NCBI RefSeq assembly: GCF_040712315.1
Contig: NC_134013.1
Span: forward strand, 9,087,001-9,151,000
Source of the DNA: Castanea sativa
Lineage: Eukaryota > Streptophyta > Magnoliopsida > Fagales > Fagaceae
DNA length: 64,000 nucleotides
Direction of reading: 5' to 3'
Position numbers and translations under genes: made by a program. This document shows, one piece after another, positions 10,956 to 22,440 of the stretch. How positions within the stretch are numbered: the stretch's first letter is position 1; each line of letters begins with the position of its first letter. The notes beneath the pieces were generated by a model. The model saw only the letters and a program-made list of their open reading frames with translations. It was not told the DNA's origin and made no database searches.

Positions 10956-12019
10956 GGTTCAAAATGAAACGTTATTGAGAAACTCAAGAACCAAAACAAA
11001 AAATTTAAAAAGCACAAGGATCAAAACAAACATACCCTAAATTATTGGAACCAAAAGTAAAATTTTGCCTAGTTAAAATAAGGAAATGACTTTTGACTAA
11101 AATTTGGGGTGAGATTTTAAATAAAAGTAACAGATGATTTCACATGACTAGAGTATGACTAAAAGAGTAGCTTTAAAACACAAAATTCTGCAGCATTTGG
11201 CTAACTACCCTATAAAACTAGGCTTACGCTCCTCCTCTCGTCACTTGGCAAATATTTAGCAACCAAGTACCAAAGCAAAGACGTGGAAAGAGAGACAAAT
11301 AAAGCAATCGATAGCATCACAGAAAAGTAAAGACATTGCTTGGGAGCAAGCGTGGTGTTGCAGAGGGTGCAGAGGGTCGCATATTAGCATTTGATGCTTG
11401 AGAGTTGAGACACAAGCACAACACGACAACTCCATCACTGTGGACCATTCCCACTTTTCACTTTTCCAAGTTTTTACCCATGTCAATATGATCCCACTAC
11501 TATGTAATGTATTTCTGATTCTTGTTAGTTTCTAATAAATAAGTACGTGTTTTATATTTTTGAATTAAAAAAAAAAATTTTAGTATAAACTCACCCATTT
11601 CACGCTACATAATGATTATGGGTAATACTATATTTGTCACCAGATTTATAATAAAGCTATCATCATAAATACAACTCATTTGTTAAAATGTAAGGTTCAA
11701 ATCGCTCAACTTCTATCAAACAAATATAAAATAATACTAAAATTTCTACGACCGAATCACACCCTACTCTAGTAAGTAGTTTAGTGTTTTATTAAGGAAA
11801 GTATGGATTTGTTAAGAGAATGATAAAGCTAGCAAAAGCTACGTCGCACTAGGTAGTTATTAGGGGTATGGTTCTGCAGTACATGACGTGTCTTTGTGTA
11901 ATTTGGAGAGTCAATTGTGTTAGGATTAGGAAGAGAAAAGGAGCAATAATGAAGGGTGGGGGTGTGGGACCCTGGTGGGACCCAAATGGCAGGGCGTGGG
12001 AGAAGGATGAACGTGACGT
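10956..12019. other. Intergenic stretch with a possible short transcription unit
   Basis: A TATAAAAC box at about 11212, then GC-richer sequence to about 11480 and AATAAATAAG at about 11535, could mark a short plus-strand transcript. No protein family was recognised in its frames and no clear miRNA hairpin was found. Confidence 0.3.
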
Positions 12020-12667
12020 TGTCGGTTGTTTTATACAGAGGGGTGAGTCCTTGCTCTCATCAGTATCTCTCTTTGCACTTGACTCATTATCTCTCCCTGG
12101 CTTCACCACAAGCAACCAAGCTGTCTCTTGTTGGATGTGTAGCTGGCCTGTTGGAAGCACTGAAACACAAACCCAAAACCAAAACCATAACCAAAACCCC
12201 ATCTTTCTCTCTCTCTCTTCTAGCTCTAATTCTGTGGTTGTGCTCAAGTGCAAGCCAAATAGTTGGTAAAGCTGCTGCTCCTACTGCTTTTCTCAGTAGC
12301 ATAACTGTGAGTTTGGTCCAAGTCCAAGTTTTGATTTCTTTTATTTATTTTGAGTTATTGTTTCCAATTATTTTATATCATATGATCTCTCTCTCTCTCT
12401 CTCTTCAAAGCACGCGTCTTGTAAGTGAGAACTGTTGAAATTAGCAGCATAGGTTGGTGGGTTTAGTAGTACCCTAATTCTAAATCAGGTGGAAGTGGGA
12501 GAAAAAAAAACAACACGAAAATTAGTTAAGCTACCTCTAATTATCTCTTTGAAAAATTGTCGCCCTTTTTGATTGGAAGAGAAGTTACAAGGTACAAAAT
12601 CTTGGTAGCGGTCCAAGATCTAAGCTAGGGTAGAAGATTGAGAGGTTCCATCAGTAGTGCATAAATA
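12020..12667 (+). promoter_or_regulatory. Promoter and 5' leader of the ZF-HD gene
   Basis: A TTTTATAC box near 12031 is followed by a CT-rich leader (CTCTCTCT runs at about 12205-12220 and 12388-12405), typical of plant 5'UTRs. A GTGAGTTTGG donor near 12308 and an AG acceptor near 12453 could bound a leader intron. Short frames in the leader do not resemble known proteins. Start site and intron are inferred. Confidence 0.4.
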
Positions 12668-13636
12668 ATGGAAATGAAAGCGCAAGAAAAAGAACTAGGA
12701 ATCCCAGGATCTTTTAGCTATGGTGGTCATATCATTGGAGGATCACTAGAAGTTGAGAGAAGAAGAGATGGATTTCATGGTGGAAGTGGAACTACAAGCC
12801 GCAGTCGTACACAATCCCTAGCTCCTCAACAACACCACCCTAGTCAAGCAAGAGTTACAGTCACAGTCCCAGATCCAGTTACTAGTGCAACAATTGCACC
12901 CATGTTAGGCAGATCCAACTCAAACCCACAACCAGCAGCAACAGTTAGATACCGAGAATGCTTAAGGAATCACGCAGCGAGCACTGGAGGCAATGTTTTT
13001 GATGGCTGTGGAGAGTTCATGCCAAGCGGTGAAGAAGGGTCCTTAGAAGCTTTGAAGTGTGCTGCTTGTGATTGCCACAGGAACTTTCACAGAAAAGAGG
13101 TTAATGGTGAGACTCAATTCAGTCCTGGTTCAAGAAGAAGTATAGTGCTTAGCCCTCTTCAAATCCCCCCGCTTTCATCTCCAGCTGGAGTGCTACACCA
13201 TCAAAAATTCTCAATGGGGTTTCATACAAACCCTACTGCTCCCATTGTTCAACCAATGAACGTAGCTTATGGTGGTGGTGGGGGAGGGACTGAGTCTTCT
13301 AGTGAAGACCTCAATGTGTTCCATACAAATGCAGAGGCAATGCCACAGCCACCATTTACTGTGTCAAAGAAGAGGTTCAGAACTAAGTTCACACCGGAAC
13401 AGAAGGACAAGATGTTAGAGTTTGCTGAGAAGGTTGGGTGGAGGATTCAGAAACAAGATGAAGAGGAAGTGGTGAAGTTTTGTGCTGAGATTGGAGTGAA
13501 GAGACAGGTTCTTAAGGTTTGGATGCACAATAACAAGAATTCAATGAAGAAGCCGAATGAGACTGAGAAGCAAACTTTTGAGATGGGTACTGCCAAACCA
13601 GTGGCAATGGAGGGAGGCATAGAGGCTGAGATGTAG
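12668..13636 (+). CDS. Zinc-finger homeodomain (ZHD) transcription factor
   Basis: An intact single-exon gene of 322 codons. ZHD proteins are plant-specific nuclear factors that dimerise through an N-terminal zinc finger and bind DNA through a homeodomain. The ZF-HD dimerisation region spans residues about 93-144, with VRYRECLRNHAA, DGCGEFMPSG and LKCAACDCHRNFHRKE giving the Cys/His ligands. The homeodomain spans residues about 234-295, with KKRFRTKFTPEQKDKM, FAEKVGWRIQK and the recognition helix RQVLKVWMHNNKNS, where M replaces the usual F of the WFQN motif, as is normal in this family. A Ser/Gln/Pro-rich N-terminus and a Gly run (202-207) lie outside the domains. Intron-free coding sequence is usual for the family. 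A second in-frame ATG two codons downstream is possible. Which ZHD subgroup it belongs to cannot be settled by eye. Confidence 0.95.
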   Translation: MEMKAQEKELGIPGSFSYGGHIIGGSLEVERRRDGFHGGSGTTSRSRTQSLAPQQHHPSQARVTVTVPDPVTSATIAPMLGRSNSNPQPAATVRYRECLRNHAASTGGNVFDGCGEFMPSGEEGSLEALKCAACDCHRNFHRKEVNGETQFSPGSRRSIVLSPLQIPPLSSPAGVLHHQKFSMGFHTNPTAPIVQPMNVAYGGGGGGTESSSEDLNVFHTNAEAMPQPPFTVSKKRFRTKFTPEQKDKMLEFAEKVGWRIQKQDEEEVVKFCAEIGVKRQVLKVWMHNNKNSMKKPNETEKQTFEMGTAKPVAMEGGIEAEM

Positions 13637-14963
13637 AAAAACTAGAAAGATTGGGATAAGGTTCGTATAGGATGGGGTGGTGGGTTATCAAGAATTTTAT
13701 GTCAGAATCTTTGATGTGGGATTAGTGTAATTCTTTTAAAAATCCCTAGCTATTGTTGCCTTGTCTTAATGATTATTTTCCCAATTCACTTATTGTAGCC
13801 CTCTCCTCTCTTCTTCCTACATTTTTTTTTTCTCCATATTATGCAATATTGTTCTTCATTTTGTTTAATACTTTCTTGAAATCATTCAGATGTGCACGGA
13901 CATTTTCTTATGTCAGAAACAACATGAGTTTGGTCAGACTTTATGGTGCACAAAGGTTGGCATGAACCCAATTAAATATGCTGGCACGTTTTGCATAATT
14001 AGTTGATCAGTATTGTGTACGAGAGTTTATTAGTGTCGACGATTATGTTAAAATTCTTAAAAGTTCTTAGTATATCTACTCTAGCATGGAGTTTTCTTAT
14101 CCAAACACACCCTAACCCTAAGCTTGAAATGATAGTTGATTGAAATTTGTTATTTCAATATATAATTTATATAAATACAAAAATGATGATAGTTAGAGTT
14201 AGTTTAAAAATTGATAATGTGACAAATTATAACTCAACTCATTTTGAAATCAATGAACAAGATTTTTGTGACTCGGACGTAAAGTTATCTTAAGAACTCT
14301 AGGAGAATCATAATACGAACAACTGCAATTACATTATTATTCTTTTTTTTTTCCAACAAATAGAATATTAACAAGATTATTATTTTGCAAATAATAACTC
14401 AAATGAAAATGGGGCCGGGCGGGGGAATCTAATTATGCTTAAGTTTGGTTCAAAGAAATCTGGTTAACTTAGATTTGTATTAAAAATAAAAGAAGAGATG
14501 GGTTAAACATGGGGTGGTTGATTCATCCATAATATGACCCTCTTTATCGATCATCTTCTTTCTTCTTGTTCCCTCTCTCTTTCTCTCTCTCTCTAGAAGA
14601 CCATGACCACCATATCTTAGAAGATTGGTTGGTTATCAGGCAGTTGGTGCCTAATACGTTCCCACTCAGTAACTTAATCTCTAGTCTTAGATCAATGATT
14701 CATGGATTGAATTTATTTATGTAATTTTTTTTTTAGAATATAACTAGGAGCAAAGCCATATAATTTTTAGAGTGTATCTAGGACTAAGACTTTGTAAACT
14801 TATTTTCTATCAAATATAAATTCTCAATTCTATCAATGAAACAAAATATTCATTTATCGTTGTGGTTTTGTAATTTTTTTCATTAAATTAAAACAAGTGG
14901 TGATTGAATGTAAAACTATGAAAGAAGCATTATTATTATGAAATACTATGACTTTGTTCCTAA
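13637..14963. other. 3' flank of the ZHD gene, otherwise empty
   Basis: No second gene was recognised. AT-rich with a CTCTCTCT tract near 14575-14595. The end-like motif CCAAACACACCCTAA near 14100 resembles the right end of the TIR element at 14964-15664 and may be a remnant. Confidence 0.4.
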
Positions 14964-15664
14964 GGGTCTGTTTGGTTGAATAGGTGAAAAAGTAAGAGAA
15001 TAGAAAATGGTAGGAGAATGGAAAAGTAAGAGGATAGAAAATATTTTAATTTCTCCCATTTTTGTTTAGTTCAGAGTGGAAAATGGAGGGATAGAAAAAG
15101 TGAGTTTGTATAAATTTACTCACGCCCTTGTTAAAAAATGATGGCTAGTTAAAACAAAAAAGTTACAAACAACCAAAAAAAAAAAAAAAGCAATCACCCA
15201 ATTTATCAAAAAATAAGTCATGTCCCAAAAAAAAAATCATGTCTAATTAAATAAAAAAAAAATTTGAAAAACAAAACAACTATGACACCCACAGCCTAGG
15301 AAATAAAAATGAAAAAAAAAAAAGAAAAAAAAAAAAGAGAAATGCTAGGAAAGAAAAAAGAAAGAGGCAATGTACGATCCATAGCCCAGGAAATCAAAAA
15401 ATGAAAAAAAAGAAAAAAAAAACAAAACAAAAAAGGAACTGAACATAGGTATTTTTGTCCATTAAGCAATCTCATTTTTTTCCTTCAGTTTTCTCTCTAT
15501 TTTAGGGAGAAAATTTTTTGGTGAACTCAGGGAGAAAACACTTAAGCCCTATCATTTATTTTCTATCCTCCCCACCTAACTAAACACACTCCAAAAAGTT
15601 TTCTTTTCCATTTTATCTCCAAAGTTTTCCATCCACCATATTTTACCTCCAAACAAACACACCC
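14964..15664. mobile_element. TIR element with TAA duplication (Harbinger-like)
   Basis: 701 bp bounded by GGGTCTGTTTGG and CCAAACAAACACACCC, with TAA on both sides (14961-14963, 15665-15667). Subterminal arms are complementary over 100 bp or more with gaps, purine-rich on the left and pyrimidine-rich on the right. The core is A-rich and non-coding. TSD size suggests PIF/Harbinger, but a chance TAA cannot be excluded. Confidence 0.6.
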
Positions 15665-15667
15665 TAA

Positions 15668-16779
15668 AAGTATATGTTAAAGCTCTATTTTCTTCCTTGA
15701 ATATAAGTTGTGTCAATGTCATTGTTTTAAAACTTAAATTAGATTGGCCAGTGGATTAGGTTAACTATGATTCAATGCATAGGATATGGTCCAAGCTAAA
15801 AACCAATGTACACAAAAATTAGTCAAAAACTTTTCAAAATCAGCGATGGATAATTTGAGAACTTGCTCTCCAAATTACATTTCCTCAAGTTCTCCAAAAG
15901 GCTTTCTGTGTGGGGTTAGATCTTTTGAAAGACTGATGTAAGAATAGTAGGTTTAGGATGACTTAGATCGTAATTTTGTAGTATTAGACTTTTTTTTGAG
16001 GACTGTTTTGTGTCGGGCTTGTTAGAAAAATGAACCCTAACAATTATGTACAGAGTATATTTTCTTTTTCTTTTTTTTTTTGGTTTTGTGATAGAGTGTA
16101 TTTTGAAATAGGAAAATTATTAAATACTTTGAGAATATTATAAATGTGTGCTCCTCATTCTCACATAAATTGTGAATCTCGCCAAAAATTTAATTAATAA
16201 AACATACATTTATGTGAAAGAGTGGAATACATATTTATAATATTATGATAATAGTCAATAATTACCTTTTAAAGGAAGTATAAAATAAATCGCGAGGCTC
16301 TTGGCAAGAATGATGGGAGTGTAATAAAGCACTCATTGGACTTTATCAAAATTAGGAGGTGGAAGAAAAAAAAATGTAAAGAACTAAAGACCAGGGAACA
16401 AGACTCTCAAAAATCATAAACTCCTTCTCAAACTACATTTTATCAACACTTTCATATCTCTCACACACACTGTCGGCCTCTGTTAATCTTGCAACTACAT
16501 TTGCCACTCTACAAATCACATCATCATCATCATCATCAAATTCTTCTTCATCGAACCAAACGAATTTTCCTCTTTCAACCTCATAAAAAATCCATATCTA
16601 TTAAATTGAACCCCCATACCAAACCTACCCAAGTCCCAAAAATCCACCTTCATTAAACTCTATGGCCCACCAGGCCCACCTCCTATCCATTCAATCTCCA
16701 CCGTCCATCTCTACCATCACATCATCAAACAACATCATCACAAACCAATCTCAATCCCCATTGACATTGTAAACGATAG
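15668..16779. other. Intergenic stretch before the peroxiredoxin pseudogene
   Basis: No recognised gene. A CATCATCATCATCAT run lies at about 16520-16535. The pyrimidine-rich stretch 16400-16740 resembles a 5' leader and possible transit-peptide region of the pseudogene downstream, but no frame can be defended. Confidence 0.35.
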
Positions 16780-17025
16780 AAGGTCGCTTTGCTCGGCGTG
16801 TCGGCTGCGTTTTTCTACTACTTGCACTCGCTTCCTCAAAACGAGTTGAATCGGCGAAATCGAAAGGTTGGGACTGGATAGCGTGCGTTGCGGTCAATGA
16901 CGTGTTCGAGATGAGGGCGTGGGGAGAGATCTTGGCCGTTGGTGAGAAAGTCATGTTGTTATCTGACGGCTGCGGAGATTTGTCAAAAGCAATAGCGGTG
17001 TCTTTGGATTTGAAATCTAAGTCTT
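16780..17025 (+). pseudogene. Type II peroxiredoxin (PrxIIE-like) fragment
   Basis: Peroxiredoxins reduce peroxides with a reactive cysteine; type IIE is the plastid form. Frame pieces KVALLGVSAAF, then FSTTCT in another frame, then SKGWDWIACVAVNDVFEMRA and WGEILAVGEKVMLLSDGCGD ending SKAIAVSLDL follow the family order: the strand before the active-site loop, the TTC catalytic loop, then the VND..MRAW and VMLLSDG motifs. Residues after SLDL are replaced by unrelated sequence, and the active-site stretch needs at least one frame change. It is therefore a truncated, frameshifted copy. I see no intron between motifs that are separated in some family members, so a retrocopy is possible. Confidence 0.7.
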
Positions 17026-17711
17026 GTCTATACTACTCTTTAAAATGTTGTCCCTGTTTAAATTTGATTTTTTTTTTTTTCAAAATACCTCTATTTTCCT
17101 AGGTTTAAGTATAGACAAAACTAAATGATAATTTAGTAAAATTACATCTTTTAACTCTCACTAAAATATTGCTAACAAAATATGACCACTTTTTTTTTTG
17201 GTGATAAATAGGACCTCTCTTTTTTCTTTTCTTTTTCTTTCTTATTTTGAGAAAGAATAAGACCACTCTCTTGGTTAAACGTTTTCAATTTTTTTTTAAT
17301 AAAATTTGTTTTCCTGATCTCACGTTTGTTTTTTTTTTTTTTTCAAATATCCTCTTATTTATTTTGAATTTAAAGGAAAAAAAAACACTCCTATTAAAAA
17401 ATTATTACTATAACTTTCCATCCATATCCTTAAATTTAGCAAATTATTAACATATACCTCTCCTAACAAAATCAAGCACGTTTTGTTATCTATCAAAAAA
17501 AAAAAAAAATCAAGCACGTTTTTTCATTAAAAAAAAAGCATGTTTTTGTTTTTGTTTTTTCTTTTTTAATCTCAAACAAAAAGAATCAAATTTAAAACAA
17601 AGTGATAAACTTCAAACTAAACAGTTTTTAACAGTTTCCTTCATGCACGTCTTTTACTAACTCACGTTCAAATAATTTACACAACTAACAAGCACCAACA
17701 CTTCTCCTTGC
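17026..17711. other. Homopolymer-rich AT stretch
   Basis: Many T-runs and A-runs (for example 17068-17081, 17328-17343, 17494-17508). No supported gene. Confidence 0.5.
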
Positions 17712-17981
17712 TATAAAAACAACACAAACTTCTCCTCCCTTAAATCGTTTTCCAAGAACACAAAGTAGATGCTGATGGTGAATCCTTATCAACATCTCCC
17801 ATTGTTTACATTTATTCATTTTTATCTCCATTTTTTACTTAAAATTTTTAGAACACATGCTTTTTCAACAGGAACCAACGGATCGTATCAGGATTTTCAT
17901 ACCAGTAGACCGAGCCTTGGCGTCTTCATCCACTCCATCAATGACTTAGTAGCCGACAACGTTAGAAAGAAGAAGCACTGA
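17712..17981 (+). CDS. Possible small ORF (70 aa) behind a TATA box
   Basis: A CTATAAAAAC box at 17712 precedes an ATG at 17769 by about 50 bases; the frame runs to 17981. The protein would have a hydrophobic N-terminal half (residues about 10-28, possible signal anchor) and a basic C-terminus ending NVRKKKH. I do not recognise it. Promoter spacing favours a real transcript, but 70 codons in AT-rich DNA can arise by chance. It could also be exon 1 of a spliced gene. Confidence 0.3.
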
Positions 17982-18329
17982 CATGGTCATGCAAACCTTT
18001 CTTTCACACTTCAAAGTACAGAAGAATCCTTCCCATCAAAAAGTAACAATTTTTCTTCATAAATCTTCTCTCTAACGTGCCGAGATTAATACTTGTGAGT
18101 TACAGCGTTGCCACTACTGATTAATTCCATTTTAATATTATCTTTTTCTAGGCCCTTTTCTATTGCTATTTCTATCCAATTATTAGGATTTTTTATTCTA
18201 GGCATGGCATTCCATTATTAGAAATTCAATATTGAGTATTACATTGGAATTTCCCTTCAAATCTTATCAGCCTTGATTCAATTTCCCTTCGCTTCTTTGT
18301 TTCTTGAATCTTGAATCTTGTCTGCTAGA

Positions 18330-18565
18330 ATGAGGTGTCTCTACCCTGGATGCTCTGTCTCTTTTTATGACTTCCCTACAGCTATGAGAGGTTTTCAGTC
18401 GGCCGAGTCCGAATACATACCGCCAGTAGAATGTAGAACGGCATTGAATAGTCCCTAGATCCTTACAGTGAAGGTGAGTCTATTCAAGGGATTTCCTAAA
18501 GTGCCACAACCCAGCCATAAAAGTACGGAGGTATCCCTCCAGTTATACTGCTAGGAGTATAACCA
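18330..18565. other. GC-richer block, probably organellar in origin
   Basis: Base composition rises clearly above the flanks. An ATG-started frame at 18330 of about 40 codons (MRCLYPGCSVSFYDFPTAMR and on) is open, but I cannot name it. Its position next to the plasmid-type polymerase remnant suggests both came from the same inserted mitochondrial segment. This is inference. Confidence 0.35.
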
Positions 18566-18663
18566 GAGAACGACATGAGTAATACTCTAAAGGAGGACAT
18601 ATTGGTTATAGTACTTTTTTTCCTTACCTATTATTTGAGTAATTGTGATCTCGTATGTCTTAG

Positions 18664-19094
18664 TCATCTCTGTTGGTTCTTATTCTTCTCTTCTTCTATG
18701 ACCTTTTTATCTGTTTTCTTTGCATCAAACTGTGATTTCATCTCTTTGCATCTCTCGTCAATTTGGGATAATTTCTCATTATGAATTTCTTTTAGTCGTT
18801 TCTTTAGTGATTTGAATACTGTTTTTCCAATGTGATTTAAACTAGACAAGTCTTCAATATCAATTGGTTTGGTATTGCTATGGAAGGAAATGATGTATTT
18901 GTTCTCATAAAGCAATTCACTGAATATAAGATCACAATGCTTGAGCATATTTTTTTCTTTTATTTTCATCGCAGATCTCTGTTATAGTGCTTTTTGGGTT
19001 AATGCCAAATCTACCATATAGCGAATTCATTAGGATCTTGTACACATAGGCCATTGCACAATTGTATGTTGTTTGAAGTGACATGATTATACGC
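18664..19094 (-). pseudogene. Family B DNA polymerase fragment of mitochondrial-plasmid type
   Basis: On the minus strand, the frame from about 19094 encodes SLQTTYNCAMAYVYK followed by ILMNSLYGRFGINPKSTITE. This is the K-x-x-x-NSLYG-x-x-G motif of family B polymerases, in the form found in protein-primed DNA polymerases of linear mitochondrial plasmids. The frame is then broken near 18970 and continues in another frame (18969-18664) with HCDLIFSELLYENKYIISF and a Lys/Glu-rich C-terminal stretch. Only the motif-B region onward is present; motifs A and C and the exonuclease domain are missing. A nuclear copy of mitochondrial or plasmid DNA is the simplest reading. The length (~140 codons) against ~900-1000 for the family shows heavy truncation. 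Confidence 0.7.
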
Positions 19095-19492
19095 CTTTTT
19101 TTTTTCTTTTTTTTTCATTTTGTAGGATTAAACCAATTTTGATCTTATTGTTTCCCTTTAGACTTCACTTTAAAGCTTAGAAACATTAATCATCAATATT
19201 TATGGGTTTGGGACTTTCTCTGTAGTTATGTTGTGACAGATTTCTTTACTCTCATAATCTCATTGTGACTTGAATTTCTCTATGATAGAACAATTTAAAT
19301 AGAGAAATTAATAGAAGAGAAATAAGATCACTGATTATACAAAAAAAAAAATCAATTTAAACTTCTCCCCCCTTTTTTTTTTTGGAATATTTATCTTTTG
19401 AGTGATTTGTTCTTTAAAATGGAATTTATACCTTAAAATTTGAATGGATCATCTTAAAACTCAATGTTTGAACTTATACATCTTATACATTA

Positions 19493-19711
19493 TTTTGGAT
19501 AAGGGTTGATTTAGAGAATTTATTATAATTTGGGATTACTACATTTTCCAATCACCAAAAAAAAAAAAAAAAAAAAACCTAGAGGTGTGATGAAAAAATG
19601 ATTTCACCGCACATAATACTTATCACACTCCTAGGTTTTTTTTTTTTTGTAATTAGAAAATGTAATAATCCCAAATTATAATAAATTCTCTAAATCAACC
19701 CTTACCCAAAA
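19493..19711. mobile_element. Fold-back MITE
   Basis: About 60-bp inverted arms: the left (19493-19555) contains AAGGGTTGATTTAGAGAATT and TTTGGGATTACTACATTTTC, and the right (19648-19711) is its near-perfect complement. Long A and T tracts flank a loop that carries CCTAGAGGTGTGAT and its complement. No coding. The TSD was not resolved because of the homopolymers. Confidence 0.75.
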
Positions 19712-20122
19712 AAAATAGAAGAGCCTCTGGGCACGTGCGTGAGCGCGTGCTCAGAGTATTACTAAAAGCTGAAACGTAGCATTTAATAGTGCTATGCTTT
19801 TGAGCCACATCAGCAGTCACGTCATCATTTTTGTTTCCAATTTTTCTTATATATATTTTAAAACATTTTCTCATTTAAAGTGACTTAAAAACTCCATTAT
19901 TTAAAAATTAAAATATCTTTTAACCATTATTTTTATTATTAATTTTCCAAAACTCTCCCTCCCTTTTACCTCTTCATCTCCCCACTACTTTCTACTTTAA
20001 TATCATTCTTTCTCTACCTTTTTATTTTCTTTTATTTTGACTCTTCTAATTCTCAATATCTTACTATAAATTTGACATTTTCTTTTTCATTCTATGTATA
20101 GTTTTCTCACACAAAAAAGGTT

Positions 20123-20159
<37 letters not shown>

Positions 20160-20397
20160 CATTTTTTGTTGGATTTTTTATTTATTTTTATTGCATCAAT
20201 TCTTTAGGTTGATGAATTTTTGTGTCAATTAGAATTCTACTTTGGGTTGATGTAATTTAGTTTTGTATTTTAAGTTGTTATCTTTTATATTCTCTTTGAT
20301 TAAATATTATCCTACTGCATTATGCATACAGTATATAATAATATAATGTTATTATCTTACATATAATGACTTAGATAATTTGATATTTATTGCTATA
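19712..20397. other. Intergenic, CT microsatellite
   Basis: Holds a (TC)n tract at 20125-20153. No supported gene. Confidence 0.5.
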
Positions 20398-21115
20398 TGT
20401 GGGGTATAGTAATTTAATAAGATAGCAATGCCACATGTCATGCCCGCGGCCGAGGAGTCTAGTATAGTTTCGAGGAGACCATCCCTTAGGCAATGAGGCT
20501 AGGGAGGCAAGTTATAGCCACGTCAATGGCACATTATCAGAGGAGGTCACATTGTAGGGAAAGAACTCTAGGGAGGGGGTTAAGCCTGTCGTGTCTAAAG
20601 GGATGAAAGCTACCACCACATTAATTGCACCCTCCCAAACCCTCTAGCCGCATTTATGTGAAGAAGATCTCTGAATAGTGCCGTCTTGATTGCTGCAACT
20701 CACAGAAGACTTGGGAAGGTGTCCGATGGGACAAACGCTCAAGTAATGGCCTACATGATCAAAAAATGGAGGGCCAAGATCAATAGAAAGAGGCTATATA
20801 ATGTAAGAGATCCTCCATGAGAAGGGGATCTGAAAATTGTGGAAGTAGACATTGTAGCAACCAAGAACTGAAATTGTAACCAAGTCTGAAGAAATATATT
20901 CAAGAACTACTCTCCTCGGGCTTTGTCGAGGAAGGATTTCTTTACGAAAAGCTTGTCTTTCGTTGCTTTCTTATCATTTTTAATCCACTGTGAGCATAGC
21001 TCAAATCCATTAAAGCACAATTTATAAGCCCATTTTCTACAAAATTCATTGTGTTGAGCTTTCTGGGCCCTAACCCCGTTGCATCTTGGGCTTAGGATCC
21101 AAAATCTGCCCTTCA
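20398..21115 (+). repeat. 5' LTR of element A
   Basis: 718 bp, TGTGGGG...CTTCA. A TATATAA-like box near 20794 is followed by ATCCTCCATG. Pairs with 30248-30966. Confidence 0.9.
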
Positions 21116-21118
21116 AAT

Positions 21119-21136
21119 TGGCGTCGTCTGTGGGGA
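21119..21136 (+). promoter_or_regulatory. Primer-binding site of element A
   Basis: TGGCGTCGTCTGTGGGGA, 3 bases after the LTR end. It starts with TGG as expected for pairing with a tRNA 3' CCA end. The same site is seen, mutated, in element B. The tRNA species is not identified. Confidence 0.6.
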
Positions 21137-21168
21137 GGCTCAAGCTTTAGTGAAACCAACGTTCAACC

Positions 21169-22440
21169 ATGATAGATTCGGGGCTTAACCAATAGGAGTC
21201 TGTTGGTTCCCAACGTCAAGATCATTTTCTCAACCATGAGCAAAGGAGGGACCGGGAGATTAGTGTGCATACCACACACACCAGTAGGAGCCAATCCCGG
21301 AGCGGGAGCCACATCTCCCATGAGGAAAATACTAGAAGCCTATAGCTAGGGATAGACTGTTTACGCAGGAGGTTACGCTGCGAGCGACGTAGAGGAACTC
21401 CCTCAAGTCTTGACTATTCTTCTGGGGATGACCGTGATAGTAGCTACTGGCCTAGATCGAGGACTCCTCCCAGTGAGTCTTTTTCGTGTGATTAGGAGTG
21501 CCGTGATAGGTGGAGAGGGAAGAGTCCATCTCATGAGGGCCTGAGCAACGATGCTATGAGCAGGGCTCTAAATCAGATCTCCAAATCACCTTTCACCCAT
21601 AGAATTGAGGTAGGAAGGCTTCCTCGACGGTTTTCTCAACCAACGTTCATCATGTATAATGGCAAAATGGACCTTGTGGAGCATGTTAGCCACTTCAACC
21701 AGAGAATGGTTGTTCAGTTAAAGAATGAGACCTTGATGTGCAAGGTGTTCCCATCGAGTATGGGGCCCGTGGTGATGAGATGGTTCGATGGCCTGAGGGA
21801 AGACTCTATTAACTCCTTTAAGGAGCTTACAAGGGCCTTTGGTTATCGTTTCATCACTTGTAGTAGAGTTCCTCGGCCTTTGGACTCCCTATTGTCCATG
21901 GCTATATGAGAAGGGGAAACTCTGAGGACGTATTTTGACGAATACTGGGAGATGTTTAACGAGATAGATGAGAATTTCGATGACGTGGCTATAAGGACAT
22001 TCAAGGTCAGCCTACCTGTTGAGCATGATTTGAGGAAATCTTTGACTAGGAAACTTGTTAAGAGTGTGCGTCAGCTTATGGACCGTATTAACAAGTACAA
22101 GCGAGTCGAGGAAGATCAATAACAAAGGAAAGCTAAGGTGGTCCCTCAAGATAGAAGAGATTTTAGGTCAAACCGATACAACAATAACCGTCCTCGGAGA
22201 GATTTTTCTAGGCAATCTCGGTCTACTACTGCTCAAGTGGTCAACATGGTGTTCCGAGAGCCAATACATCAAATCTTGGAAAAAATTAAGAATGAGCCAT
22301 ACTTTGAATAGCCAAACAATATGGGAGGAGATCCCGCAAAGCGCAACCAAAACCTTCATTGCCAATACCACTAGGAGCAAGGACATATCACAAAAGATTA
22401 TAGGACTTTGAGGAATAACCTAGAGCAGCTAGTCCAAAAT
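21169..22440 (+). pseudogene. gag of element A
   Basis: Gag packages the element RNA. The open stretch 21556-21909 encodes SRALNQISKSPFTHRIEVG, PRRFSQPTFIMYNGKMD and MRWFDGLREDSINSFKEL, the retrotransposon Gag fold typical of Tat elements. It continues past an in-frame TGA (21907) with DEYWEMFNEIDENFDDVAIR and a basic tail. The upstream part (from about 21169) is Arg/Ser-rich and broken by stops. No zinc knuckle could be read. Confidence 0.75.

Noticed and set aside
11330..11430. Possible miRNA hairpin in the short unit at 11.2-11.5 kb
   Set aside because: No extended complementary arms could be found by eye.
11849..12438. Long open frames on both strands upstream of the ZHD gene
   Set aside because: Composition follows CT-rich leader sequence, frames overlap on both strands and no family motif is present; treated as promoter and 5'UTR.
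14090..14120. CCAAACACACCCTAA as the end of another TIR element
   Set aside because: No matching left end or duplication could be found nearby.
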